Source: Flavisolibacter ginsenosidimutans
Lineage (GTDB): Bacteria; Bacteroidota; Bacteroidia; Chitinophagales; Chitinophagaceae
Direction: 5' to 3'
NCBI RefSeq assembly: GCF_007970805.1
Contig: NZ_CP042433.1
Location: forward strand, 2,294,001-2,358,000
DNA: 64,000 bases
Under the pieces are notes generated by a model. That model saw nothing but the letters and a program-made list of their open reading frames with translations. It was not told where the DNA came from and did no database searches. Within the stretch, counting starts at the first letter, position 1; each line of letters opens with the position of its first letter. The translations under genes were made by a program, and so were the position numbers. This document shows, piece by piece, positions 7,301 to 15,655 of the stretch.

Positions 7301-9862
7301 ATGAAACGTTTTATCGTCTTCTTTTTCGCTTTTTCTCTTCTTTGCACATTTCATTCATTCGCTCAACCAAAAATTACATCTTATTCTCCACAGGCCGGCG
7401 TGGTTGGAACAACTGTTACCATTCAAGGAAGCAACTTCAACCCGTTGCCGGCAAATAACATTGTTTGGTTCGGCGCTGTTCGTGCCACTGTACTTACTGC
7501 TTCTTCAACGTCATTATCTGTTGTTGTTCCCAAGGGTGCCAACCGCCAAGCCTTCACCGTCACCAATACGGTTACCGGTTTAACGGGTTTCGCCACCGAC
7601 CCATTCAATGTAACTTTTCCGGGCGGGGATCCGTACTTCAGCACAAAAACCTTTGGCACGGCTGCCACATTTCCTGGTGCACCCGGTGCTGTATGGGTGG
7701 CCATCGGCGATTTGGATGCTGATGGCAAGCCGGATTTGGTCACCACAAGCGACTTGGGTGCAACCGCTTTCACGCTTGCTTTCCTGCGCAATACATCGGC
7801 TTTTGGCAAGCTAAGTTTCGCTCCCAAAACCGAACGGCTTATGCAAGGCCTTTCGGGCCGCAACATACTGCTGGCTGACCTTAACGGCGATGGCTTGCCT
7901 GAATTAGTTGCGGCCTGCGACGGAACCATTTACGTCCTAAAAAATACCAGCTCACCCGGCACTATCTCTTTTGCACCCCCTCTGGCTTATACAGCGCCAC
8001 AGCGGAACGAGAGTTTGGATGTTGCCGATATGGACAATGATGGCAAGCCTGACATCATGTTTACAAACCAAGGAAAGGTTCAACTGCTGCATAACACCAC
8101 CATAGCGGGTGCCCTGTCTTTTAACAATCCAGAAAATTTATCGACAGCGCCATTCGCAGCTACGGCAGGAGAGTATTTGAAGCTCTATGACTTCGACCGT
8201 GATGGCCGTACAGACATCGCTTTGCTCTCTTCACAAAATGATTCGTTGGTGTTTTTTCGCAACAACAGTTCGGCAGGAAATATTTTGTTTGATAACTCGA
8301 CAAGATATTCTTTGGGAACAGGTTCACAAGGGGTTTCGCTGGCAGCAGGCGACCTTGATGGTGATGGGATAGCTGACCTGTCTGTTGCGTGCTATGGGAC
8401 CGAGAGAATATCGAACTATCTGAATAAATCGGTGCAAGGCACCATAGCTTTTGAACCGGCAACCGGTGTGGCTTTCCTTTATCAAACACAACACGTAACC
8501 ACCGGCGACATAAATGGCGATGGCAAACAGGATATAGCCGCTGACCGGGGGCACTCTGGTTCTTCTCGCACCGTTGCCGTGTTGGCAAACAAAAGCATTG
8601 GTTGCCGCCTGTCGTTTGACCCAATAAGTCCCTTTGTAGAAGTGAATGTGCAAACAAATGATCCCAATCTCTTGCTCTCTGATTTAACAGCCGATGGCAA
8701 GCCAGAGTTGATTACCACGCAATCGATTTCAGGATATGTTTTGGTGTACGAAAACAAAGTGGAGCAAACCTTTGCAGCTTGTGCAGGTGCGGCGTTGTCG
8801 TTGTCTTCGTCTCTTACAGGCAATACATACCAATGGCAGCAAAACAGCGGAAGTGGCTTTGTGCCCCTAAGCAACAACGCTGATGTAAGCGGCACACAAA
8901 CAAGTGTGTTGCAATTGAGCCGGCTGCCACTTAATTGGAACGGTTATCTTTTCAGGGCTGTGGTTGACGGCGACACAAGCAATGTTTACAAAATAGCCGT
9001 TGCGGCGGTTTTGCAACCGGCTATTAAAACGGCTGCCTGTCCGTTGGGAGTCTGCGGTCCAAGCGGCCCGCTCTCGCTGTCGGCCGACGTTGAAAATATT
9101 GGTTCGACGGGTGCGGTGCGGTGGCAAGATAGCACAGGTTTGGCGGGATGGACGGACATTACCGGCGCTATCACCTCCCAGTTTTTATATACCGCTGCTA
9201 AATCGGGCAGTAAAATTCGCTGCCGGCTTACCAGCAGTTTGCCCTGTGCCTCGCAGGCTGTTGTTTACAGCGTTCCGTTTACTGTACAAAGTTTGTCGTC
9301 CGTAACACCAGGCGCCAACATTGTTGGCAACACGTTCGTCGTTCAGGGCCAAACAACCTCGCTCACAGCGCAAGTAATCAATGGCGGTGTAAACCCTTCT
9401 TATCAATGGCAGGACAGTTCATCCAGCACTGGATGGAAAAACATTATCAACGGCACATCCTCCACACTCATTTATACTGCCTTGCAATCGGGAACAAAAA
9501 TCAGGTGCTTAGTTACAAGTGCGGCTTCTTGTGCGGTACCCAACGTTGCCATTAGCAACGTACTTACTTTAACGGTAAACACACCCACTGCGATAATTGC
9601 CGTTCAGCCCAACGACGCTCATCTTTTGGTTTTTCCAAACCCGGTCCGCAATCAACTTGTTATTGACAGTTTGAGGGCGGAATACAAATTCACATCGCTT
9701 CAGATTATTTCTGCCAGCGGACAGCTCATAATGCCATCGTATTCACTAACCGGACTTCAACGCCTTCAGCTCTCGGTGGCCACTTTGCCCGGAGGACCCT
9801 ATTTACTGATGTTTCACTGTAAAAACGGCCGCGTTGTTTACCGGCAGTTTTTAAAACTCTGA
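7301..9862 (+). CDS. Secreted FG-GAP/VCBS-repeat protein with T9SS sorting domain
   Basis: The ATG at 7301 gives MKRFIVFFFAFSLLCTFHSFAQ, a clear signal peptide; the open frame upstream lacks such a start. In the 853-aa protein, an IPT/TIG-type Ig domain (about 23-100) is followed by a beta-propeller of at least seven FG-GAP/VCBS repeats with Ca-binding loops such as DLDADGKPDLV, DLNGDGLPELV, DMDNDGKPDIM, DFDRDGRTDIA, DLDGDGIADLS and DINGDGKQDIA. Two Ig-like segments with YQWQ motifs follow. The last about 80 residues (VFPNPVRNQLVID to the C-terminus) are a type A type IX secretion sorting domain. It is likely exported to the cell surface; its ligand is unknown. Confidence 0.92.
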   Translation: MKRFIVFFFAFSLLCTFHSFAQPKITSYSPQAGVVGTTVTIQGSNFNPLPANNIVWFGAVRATVLTASSTSLSVVVPKGANRQAFTVTNTVTGLTGFATDPFNVTFPGGDPYFSTKTFGTAATFPGAPGAVWVAIGDLDADGKPDLVTTSDLGATAFTLAFLRNTSAFGKLSFAPKTERLMQGLSGRNILLADLNGDGLPELVAACDGTIYVLKNTSSPGTISFAPPLAYTAPQRNESLDVADMDNDGKPDIMFTNQGKVQLLHNTTIAGALSFNNPENLSTAPFAATAGEYLKLYDFDRDGRTDIALLSSQNDSLVFFRNNSSAGNILFDNSTRYSLGTGSQGVSLAAGDLDGDGIADLSVACYGTERISNYLNKSVQGTIAFEPATGVAFLYQTQHVTTGDINGDGKQDIAADRGHSGSSRTVAVLANKSIGCRLSFDPISPFVEVNVQTNDPNLLLSDLTADGKPELITTQSISGYVLVYENKVEQTFAACAGAALSLSSSLTGNTYQWQQNSGSGFVPLSNNADVSGTQTSVLQLSRLPLNWNGYLFRAVVDGDTSNVYKIAVAAVLQPAIKTAACPLGVCGPSGPLSLSADVENIGSTGAVRWQDSTGLAGWTDITGAITSQFLYTAAKSGSKIRCRLTSSLPCASQAVVYSVPFTVQSLSSVTPGANIVGNTFVVQGQTTSLTAQVINGGVNPSYQWQDSSSSTGWKNIINGTSSTLIYTALQSGTKIRCLVTSAASCAVPNVAISNVLTLTVNTPTAIIAVQPNDAHLLVFPNPVRNQLVIDSLRAEYKFTSLQIISASGQLIMPSYSLTGLQRLQLSVATLPGGPYLLMFHCKNGRVVYRQFLKL

Positions 9863-9902
9863 CAACTTTATTGATAACCTTTTAATGTGCTATTGTTTAT
9901 GC

Positions 9903-9935
9903 AAAAGAATCCCGCCTCACGGCGGGATTCTTTTT
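9903..9935 (+). terminator. Rho-independent terminator between convergent genes
   Basis: GAATCCCGCC (9907-9916) and GGCGGGATTC (9921-9930) form a perfect 10-bp stem with a TCAC loop, followed by TTTTT. The A-run before the stem gives a weaker tail on the other strand, so it may serve both the FG-GAP gene and nrdJ. Confidence 0.9.
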
Positions 9936-9966
9936 ATTCAACATCGTGGGTTAATAAGTAAACTTC

Positions 9967-12900
9967 TTAGCTGCAACCCATGCTATTGCCGCAGTTCAGG
10001 CATTTATAGCAAGTGCCGCTTCTTACCGTAATATGTCCGCAGGTATTGCAAGCCGGTGCATCGCTTTGCATGCTCTTGGCCGCAACGTTCACCGCATCCA
10101 TCGAGCTTCCAGCTTTGTGTGCAGCCGCTTTCACAGATTGAGGCGTGCCTGCCACAACTCTTACGCTGCTCAACTCTGGCTTTGGCTCGGGCTTCAACGG
10201 CTCTACATCGTCCCAGGGCTCGTTACCAAGATTGCTCACTTCGGGTTTGTCCAACACGTGCACAAGGTCTGTGCGGTTTAAATATTCGTAACCCAGCAAG
10301 CGGAAGATAAAATCAATGATAGACGTTGCCGACTTGATGTTCGGGTGTTCGACAAAACCGGCCGGGTCAAACTTGGTAAACACAAATTTGTCCACGTATT
10401 CGTCCAGCGGCACGCCGTATTGCAGGCCCACCGAAACGGCAATGGCAAAGCAGTTCAACATGCTGCGCATCGTGGCGCCTTCCTTCGCCATGTCAATGAA
10501 GATTTCGCCCAACGTTCCGTCGCCGTACTCGCCAGTGCGAACGAAGATGGCCTGGCCGTTGATCTTTGCTTTTTGCGTAAAGCCCCGGCGTTTTGCGGGC
10601 AGCGAACGACGCTCCACAATCTTGGCCAATTCGCGTTTGAGTTGCGTGTCGGGCGAGGACTGCACACGTTTTTGTACTTCTTCTAAAAGTTCGTGTACGG
10701 TGAGTTTGCCCATGTCAACGATGGAAGAGTCCACGCTTGACTGTCCACTGACAACTGACGTTGCTTTACTGTCGTCCGTTGTCTGTTGACCGTCGTCCGC
10801 CTTCTTCTTCTTGTCCGATTTGTTTGAGAGCGGTTGCGAAAGTTTGGAGCCATCACGATACAAAGCGCAGGCTTTCAAACCCAACTGCCAGCTTAACAAA
10901 TACGAGTCGGCAATTTCTTCAATCTGCGCTTCGTGCGGCAGGTTGATGGTTTTGGAAATGGCGCCGGAGATGAACGGTTGCGCAGCGGCCATCATCCTGA
11001 TGTGACCGTGTGCGTGAATGTAGCGTTGTCCTTTCTTGCCGCATTTGTTGGCGCAGTCAAACACCGGAAGATGTTCGGGTTTTAGATACGGTGCGCCTTC
11101 AAGTGTCATCGTGCCGCACACGTAATCGTTGGCCGCTTCAATTTGTTCGTCGCTGAAACCAAGTGCTTCCAGCAAGCTCCATTCGAAGTTGTAGTATTGT
11201 TCGGGCGTGAAGCCAAGGCGTTTCAAACATTCTTCGCCAAGGTTGTACACGTTGAATACAAAGCCAATTTCAAACGCACTGCCAACCGCTTTATCCAGCT
11301 TCGCAATTTCAGAAGCAATGAACCCTTTTTCAGAAAGCGTTTGATGATTGATAAACGGCGCGCCGGCAAACGATCCTGAACCGACCGCATATTTAATAAT
11401 CGCTTCGGCTTCTTTTTCGTTGTAACCTAAATTCTTTAATGCAACAGGAACCGACTGGTTCACAATTTTCATGTAACCGCCGCCGGAAAGTTTTTTGAAT
11501 TTAACGAGAGCGAAATCGGGTTCAACGCCGGTTGTGTCGCAATCCATCACCAAACCAATTGTACCCGTTGGGGCAATCACTGTGGCTTGTGCATTTCTGT
11601 ACCCAAATTTTTCGCCCAGCTCTACGGCTTCGTTCCAGGCCTTGCAAGCCGCATTCAGCAAATAGCTTGGTGTGTGTTGCGCTTTTAATCCTTGCGGCTT
11701 CACGCTTAAGCCTTCGTACTCCGAAGCATCGTAAGCGGCAGCGCGGTGGTTGCGCATTACCCGCATCATGTGTTCCTTGTTTTCTTCGTAGCGAGGGAAG
11801 GCACCCATTACTTCGGCCATCTCCGCAGAAGTTTTGTAAGCCGTGCCGGTCATGATGGCCGTAACCGCACCGGCAATGCCGCGGGCCTTGTCGCTGTCGT
11901 ACGGAATACCGCTTACCATCAGCACCGTTCCAAGGTTTGCATAACCCAAACCAAGGGTTCTGTATTCGTAACTTAATTGCGCCACTTCCTGCGAAGGAAA
12001 CTGCGCCATCAATACGGAGATTTCAAGAACGGTCGTCCACAAGCGGCAGCAGTATTCAAAGCCTTCTACGTCCAATGTGTTGTTTTCAAAATTGAAAAAC
12101 TTCATCAGGTTGGCAGAGGCCAGGTTGCAAGCCGTGTTGTCGAGGAACATGTATTCCGAGCAGGGATTCGATGCACGAATCTCACCGCCTTCGGGACAAG
12201 TATGCCATTCGTTAATAGTCGTGTTGTATTGTGTTCCCGGGTCGGCACAACGCCAGGCAGCGTAAGCAATCTGGTTCCACAATTCTCTTGAAGGAACTTT
12301 CTTCATCACGCGGCCATCAGTACGTGCGGTAAGTTCCCAGTCTTCGCCCTTCTCTAATTTTTCAAAGAAGGAATTCGGAATGCGAACGGAGTTGTTCGAG
12401 TTTTGTCCGCTTACCGTGCGGTAAGCTTCTCCTTCGTAATCGGAAGGATAGCCGGCATCAATCAGGGCTTGCACTTTCTTTTCTTCTTCCACTTTCCAGT
12501 TCACAAATTGCACAATCTCTGGATGGTCCAGATCAAGGCAAACCATCTTGGCTGCACGACGCGTTGTGCCACCGCTCTTAATTGCACCTGCGGCTCTATC
12601 ACCGATTTTTAAGAAAGACATCAAGCCGCTCGATGTACCACCGCCGCTTAACTTCTCGCCTTCGCCGCGAAGGTTAGAGTAATTAGTGCCCACGCCTGAA
12701 CCGTATTTGAATATGCGGGCTTCGCGAACCCAAAGGTCCATGATGCCGCCTTCGTTCACCAGGTCATCCTCCACACTCAAGATGAAGCAGGCGTGGGGCT
12801 GAGGACGTTCGTATGCTGATGTGGACTTTTTCAGTTGTCCATCGTTTTGATCAACGTAATAATGGCCCTGCGGCTTGCCGGTGATGCCGTAGCTTTCGTG

Positions 12901-13329
12901 CAAACCAGTGTTGAACCACTGCGGGCTGTTGGGCACGCACATTTGGTTAAGGATAGAGTAAACCAACTCTTCGTAAAAAACTTGCGCATCGGTTGATGAA
13001 GCAAAATAGCCGTAACGTTCGCCCCACACTTTCCAGCAGTTAGCCATGCGGTGCGCCACTTGCTTGGCCGACGTTTCGCGGCCCAGCGAACCATCCGCTT
13101 GCGGCACTCCGGCCTTGCGAAAATATTTTTGCGCAAGAATGTCGGTGGCAATCTGGCTCCACTGCTTCGGCACTTCCACGTTGTTCATTTCAAACACCAC
13201 TTCGCCGCTCGGGTTGCGAATGACGGAAGTGCGGTAATCGTACTCGAATTGGTCGTAAACGTTCACGTCGTCGCGGGTGTACTTACGCTGAAACGTAAGT
13301 CCCTTGGTTGTTGGTTTTGCACTGCCCAT
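9967..13329 (-). CDS. nrdJ: Adenosylcobalamin-dependent (class II) ribonucleotide reductase
   Basis: This 1120-aa enzyme reduces ribonucleotides using a B12-generated thiyl radical. The radical cysteine is C390 in SNPCSEYM (with E392), and the redox pair is C181 (HACFILS) and C401 (TACNLAS). Finger-loop motifs such as ATVIAPTGTIG are present. The C-terminus carries a zinc-ribbon CNTCG...CYKCLNCGNSMGCS, which also supplies the tail cysteines for re-reduction. A lysine-rich, then Q/T/S/D-rich linker at about residues 840-875 separates the barrel from the C-terminal module; its DNA (about 10733-10801) is a word-like simple repeat. No B12 riboswitch was seen upstream. The size fits the long NrdJ subtype. 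Confidence 0.95.
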   Translation of the reverse strand: MGSAKPTTKGLTFQRKYTRDDVNVYDQFEYDYRTSVIRNPSGEVVFEMNNVEVPKQWSQIATDILAQKYFRKAGVPQADGSLGRETSAKQVAHRMANCWKVWGERYGYFASSTDAQVFYEELVYSILNQMCVPNSPQWFNTGLHESYGITGKPQGHYYVDQNDGQLKKSTSAYERPQPHACFILSVEDDLVNEGGIMDLWVREARIFKYGSGVGTNYSNLRGEGEKLSGGGTSSGLMSFLKIGDRAAGAIKSGGTTRRAAKMVCLDLDHPEIVQFVNWKVEEEKKVQALIDAGYPSDYEGEAYRTVSGQNSNNSVRIPNSFFEKLEKGEDWELTARTDGRVMKKVPSRELWNQIAYAAWRCADPGTQYNTTINEWHTCPEGGEIRASNPCSEYMFLDNTACNLASANLMKFFNFENNTLDVEGFEYCCRLWTTVLEISVLMAQFPSQEVAQLSYEYRTLGLGYANLGTVLMVSGIPYDSDKARGIAGAVTAIMTGTAYKTSAEMAEVMGAFPRYEENKEHMMRVMRNHRAAAYDASEYEGLSVKPQGLKAQHTPSYLLNAACKAWNEAVELGEKFGYRNAQATVIAPTGTIGLVMDCDTTGVEPDFALVKFKKLSGGGYMKIVNQSVPVALKNLGYNEKEAEAIIKYAVGSGSFAGAPFINHQTLSEKGFIASEIAKLDKAVGSAFEIGFVFNVYNLGEECLKRLGFTPEQYYNFEWSLLEALGFSDEQIEAANDYVCGTMTLEGAPYLKPEHLPVFDCANKCGKKGQRYIHAHGHIRMMAAAQPFISGAISKTINLPHEAQIEEIADSYLLSWQLGLKACALYRDGSKLSQPLSNKSDKKKKADDGQQTTDDSKATSVVSGQSSVDSSIVDMGKLTVHELLEEVQKRVQSSPDTQLKRELAKIVERRSLPAKRRGFTQKAKINGQAIFVRTGEYGDGTLGEIFIDMAKEGATMRSMLNCFAIAVSVGLQYGVPLDEYVDKFVFTKFDPAGFVEHPNIKSATSIIDFIFRLLGYEYLNRTDLVHVLDKPEVSNLGNEPWDDVEPLKPEPKPELSSVRVVAGTPQSVKAAAHKAGSSMDAVNVAAKSMQSDAPACNTCGHITVRSGTCYKCLNCGNSMGCS
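10733..10801. repeat. Word-like simple repeat inside nrdJ
   Basis: On the plus strand the words GACTGTCC, ACTGACAACTGACG, TCGTCCGTTGTCTG and TTGACCGTCGTCCG follow one another. In the minus-strand reading frame they encode a Q/T/D/S-rich linker (DDGQQTTDDSK, VVSGQSSVDSS). The pattern matches the CAGTCAG class seen between the clpP genes. Confidence 0.55.
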
Positions 13330-13939
13330 GTCCTAATTTTTTATGTTGAAGAAGTAAGTTTTTTGCTTCGCAGACCGGCCCAAAAAATCTTGGGGCGGAC
13401 GACGAATGTAGATTTACAGGTCGAAAAAAAAGGGCCAGAGATATGCACATCGGTGGATAAGTGCTGTGTAAAAATTTGCACTCCAAGCGGGCCTTGAATT
13501 CTGTGCGTTTTGTGTGAAAAAAATCTTTTCTGGCACAGGGAATTTTGAGCGATTTTTTATTTGCGTGGATTTCAGGCAAGGAAGCAAAGCGGCAAAGCCA
13601 CGAAGGGCTTTATGTAACCGGCAGTGGTAATTCTATTAAGCACCGGTTGCGTCGCACACTTGTGCGTTCGGGACGTTGTTGATGTTTGCTCGGCTCCGTA
13701 GGAGTCGTACAAAATGATTGAACAAGTGCGGCTCCTGCGGAGCCGAGCAAACATCAACAACCTATTTTCCTACCAAGGTACAGCGCCTGACGGCGCTGAA
13801 TAGCGATAAGAACGTACACGAGTGCGACGCAACCGGTGCTTCATGGGTATTCTTTAGCCGGTTCCAAAAAGAAAAACTTCGGGTAATTAAATGAAGAGCA
13901 CATGACGGTAGGCAAGCAACGGCTTTCTACCTTTAACCC
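13330..13939. other. 610-base spacer between nrdJ and moaA
   Basis: The 230 bases next to nrdJ are its likely promoter region, but no NrdR box or riboswitch is evident. At 13561-13612 there are words of the AAGCAAAGCGGCAAAGCCACGAAGG type. The rest is the nested inverted-repeat element at 13640-13839. Open frames here are short and made of repeat sequence. I see no gene. Confidence 0.7.
13640..13839. repeat. Nested inverted-repeat element (copy A, full length)
   Basis: The outer arms are 13640-13669 (GCACCGGTTGCGTCGCACAC onward) and 13810-13839, about 27 of 30 bases complementary. Inner arms are 13675-13707 (GTTGTTGATGTTTGCTCGGC onward) and 13729-13761, nearly perfect. Between them and the right outer arm is a small stem, CAGCGCC/GGCGCTG, at about 13781-13798. 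This is the most complete copy of a dispersed family also seen at 17187, 20846, 24287, 34950, 40202, 46292-46564 and 49490-49682. Confidence 0.85.
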
Positions 13940-14920
13940 ATGCTACTCGACGGCTTCAACAGGCAGCACAATTACCTGCGCATTTCGCTTACCGACAAGT
14001 GCAACATGCGCTGCTTTTATTGCATGCCCGAAGAAGACTACGATTTTATGCCTTCGGAGCAATTAATGCAGGCTACCGAGGTAGAATCTCTCGCAAAAAT
14101 TTTTGTCAGTCTTGGCGTTGAAAAAATTCGCCTGACAGGCGGCGAACCGCTGGTGCGAAAAGACGCCGCACAAATCATTGAAGCGCTTGGACGAATGCCC
14201 GTCACGTTGTCGCTGACAACAAACGGCGTGCGGCTGCACGAATTTTTATCGCCTCTAAAAACCGCCGGCGTTCGCTCGCTGAACATTAGCCTCGATACGC
14301 TGAATGCGGACAAATTTAACCTTGTTACACGCCGCAACCATTTTGGACGGGTGTGGCGGAACATTCATGCGGCCGTTGCCGAAGGCCTGCACGTAAAGGT
14401 GAACGTTGTGCTGATGAAAGGAATGAATGATGCCGAGATAAACGATTTTATTGAGTGGACGAAGAACACGCCGGTGCACGTTCGCTTTATTGAGTTCATG
14501 CCGTTTGACGGCAACCGCTGGAACAGCGACAAGGTAGTTTCGTTAGCGGAAATTTTGCAAACAATCGAAAGCCGTTACAGCGTTATCAAACTGGAAGATG
14601 CGCCGAACGATACCACAAAAAAATATACTGTACCCGGCCACGCCGGAACCTTTGCCGTCATCAGTACCATGACGCAGCCTTTTTGCGGTACGTGTAACCG
14701 CATTCGCTTAACGGCCGATGGCAGGCTCAAAAATTGTTTGTTTGCCAGGGAAGAAACGGACTTGCTGACCGCTTTGCGCACGGGCGAAAACGTTGAAGAC
14801 CTGATCCGGCAAAACATTCTGCGCAAGCATGCTTCGCACGGCGGGCAGTTTTCTTCAACGGTTGAAGAAGTGCACGGCGAGCAAATTCACAACCGCAGCA
14901 TGATTGCTATTGGCGGATGA
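13940..14920 (+). CDS. moaA: GTP 3',8-cyclase (molybdenum cofactor biosynthesis protein A)
   Basis: The 326-aa radical-SAM enzyme catalyses the first step of molybdopterin synthesis, converting GTP to the cyclic precursor of cPMP. The N-terminal cluster cysteines are C21, C25 and C28 (DKCNMRCFYC), the SAM-binding GGEP motif is at 67-70, and the C-terminal cluster is held by C249, C252 and C266. The protein ends in the conserved Gly-Gly, which is needed for catalysis. It lies upstream of mobA and opposite the nitrate reductase, which needs the cofactor. Confidence 0.97.
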   Translation: MLLDGFNRQHNYLRISLTDKCNMRCFYCMPEEDYDFMPSEQLMQATEVESLAKIFVSLGVEKIRLTGGEPLVRKDAAQIIEALGRMPVTLSLTTNGVRLHEFLSPLKTAGVRSLNISLDTLNADKFNLVTRRNHFGRVWRNIHAAVAEGLHVKVNVVLMKGMNDAEINDFIEWTKNTPVHVRFIEFMPFDGNRWNSDKVVSLAEILQTIESRYSVIKLEDAPNDTTKKYTVPGHAGTFAVISTMTQPFCGTCNRIRLTADGRLKNCLFAREETDLLTALRTGENVEDLIRQNILRKHASHGGQFSSTVEEVHGEQIHNRSMIAIGG

Positions 14921-15044
14921 GAGAATTAATGATAAACGCACCGTTTAATTTCATGTCCGGTAATCATCGACAAAGGTTTTTGCATAAGGGTATGCGGTGA
15001 TACCCCAAAAAGTTCGGGACATTTAGGCTACTAAATCATCATCA

Positions 15045-15617
15045 ATGACAGGCGTTGTACTTTGCGGCGGAGCCAGCACAAGAATGGGAAGTGACAAAGG
15101 ACTTCTGAAAGAAGAAAATTCAACCTGGGCTGAAGTTGCCGCGCAAAAACTTGCTGCGCTTCAGTTGTCCGTTGTGATTTCTGTTAACCGGCAACAGGTT
15201 CAAGCTTATGCACAAATCTTTCCCAACGAACAACTACTTGTTGATAACGAAATCTTCGACGCCAAAGCGCCGCTGTTTGGTTTGTTGAGCGTTCACCTGC
15301 AATTGCCAACCGAAGATTTACTGGTGCTGGCCTGCGACCTCAAAAACATAACCGCAGCCTTGCTGCAAGACCTGTACGATGTGTACCAAAAAGAAAAAGG
15401 CGAAGCCTGTGTTTATCAAACAGTAGAAAAACGGCAACCGCTGTGCGGCATTTATTCGGCCAAAGGCTTGCGAAAGATTTATGACTCCTTCCGGGAAGGA
15501 AACCTTAAACGTTTTAGCATGATGCACATGCTTGACATACTAAACACAAACTACATTCCGGTAAAAGAGAAAGACCTTTCCGCGTTCAACAATTACAATA
15601 CACCGGAGGAATTGTAA
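15045..15617 (+). CDS. mobA: Molybdenum cofactor guanylyltransferase
   Basis: The 190-aa nucleotidyltransferase has the MobA signature VVLCGGASTRMGSDKG (residues 4-19), which binds GTP, and a metal-binding acidic patch at ACDLKN. It attaches GMP to molybdopterin to make the MGD form used by NasA-type nitrate reductases. It follows moaA by 124 bases; that spacer has a small GGGTAT/ATACCC hairpin. It converges on the nitrate operon, with 38 bases between the stop codons. Confidence 0.9.
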   Translation: MTGVVLCGGASTRMGSDKGLLKEENSTWAEVAAQKLAALQLSVVISVNRQQVQAYAQIFPNEQLLVDNEIFDAKAPLFGLLSVHLQLPTEDLLVLACDLKNITAALLQDLYDVYQKEKGEACVYQTVEKRQPLCGIYSAKGLRKIYDSFREGNLKRFSMMHMLDILNTNYIPVKEKDLSAFNNYNTPEEL

Positions 15618-15655
15618 TAACGATGCCGGGCTTATTGCCAATCTTCATTTCTAAG

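Noticed and set aside
13330..13560. B12 riboswitch or NrdR box upstream of nrdJ
   Set aside because: I looked for the cobalamin-riboswitch core and NrdR-type palindromes and did not see them.
13640..13839. Possible CRISPR array
   Set aside because: Repeats are inverted, of unequal size, and not regularly spaced; no cas genes are in the window.
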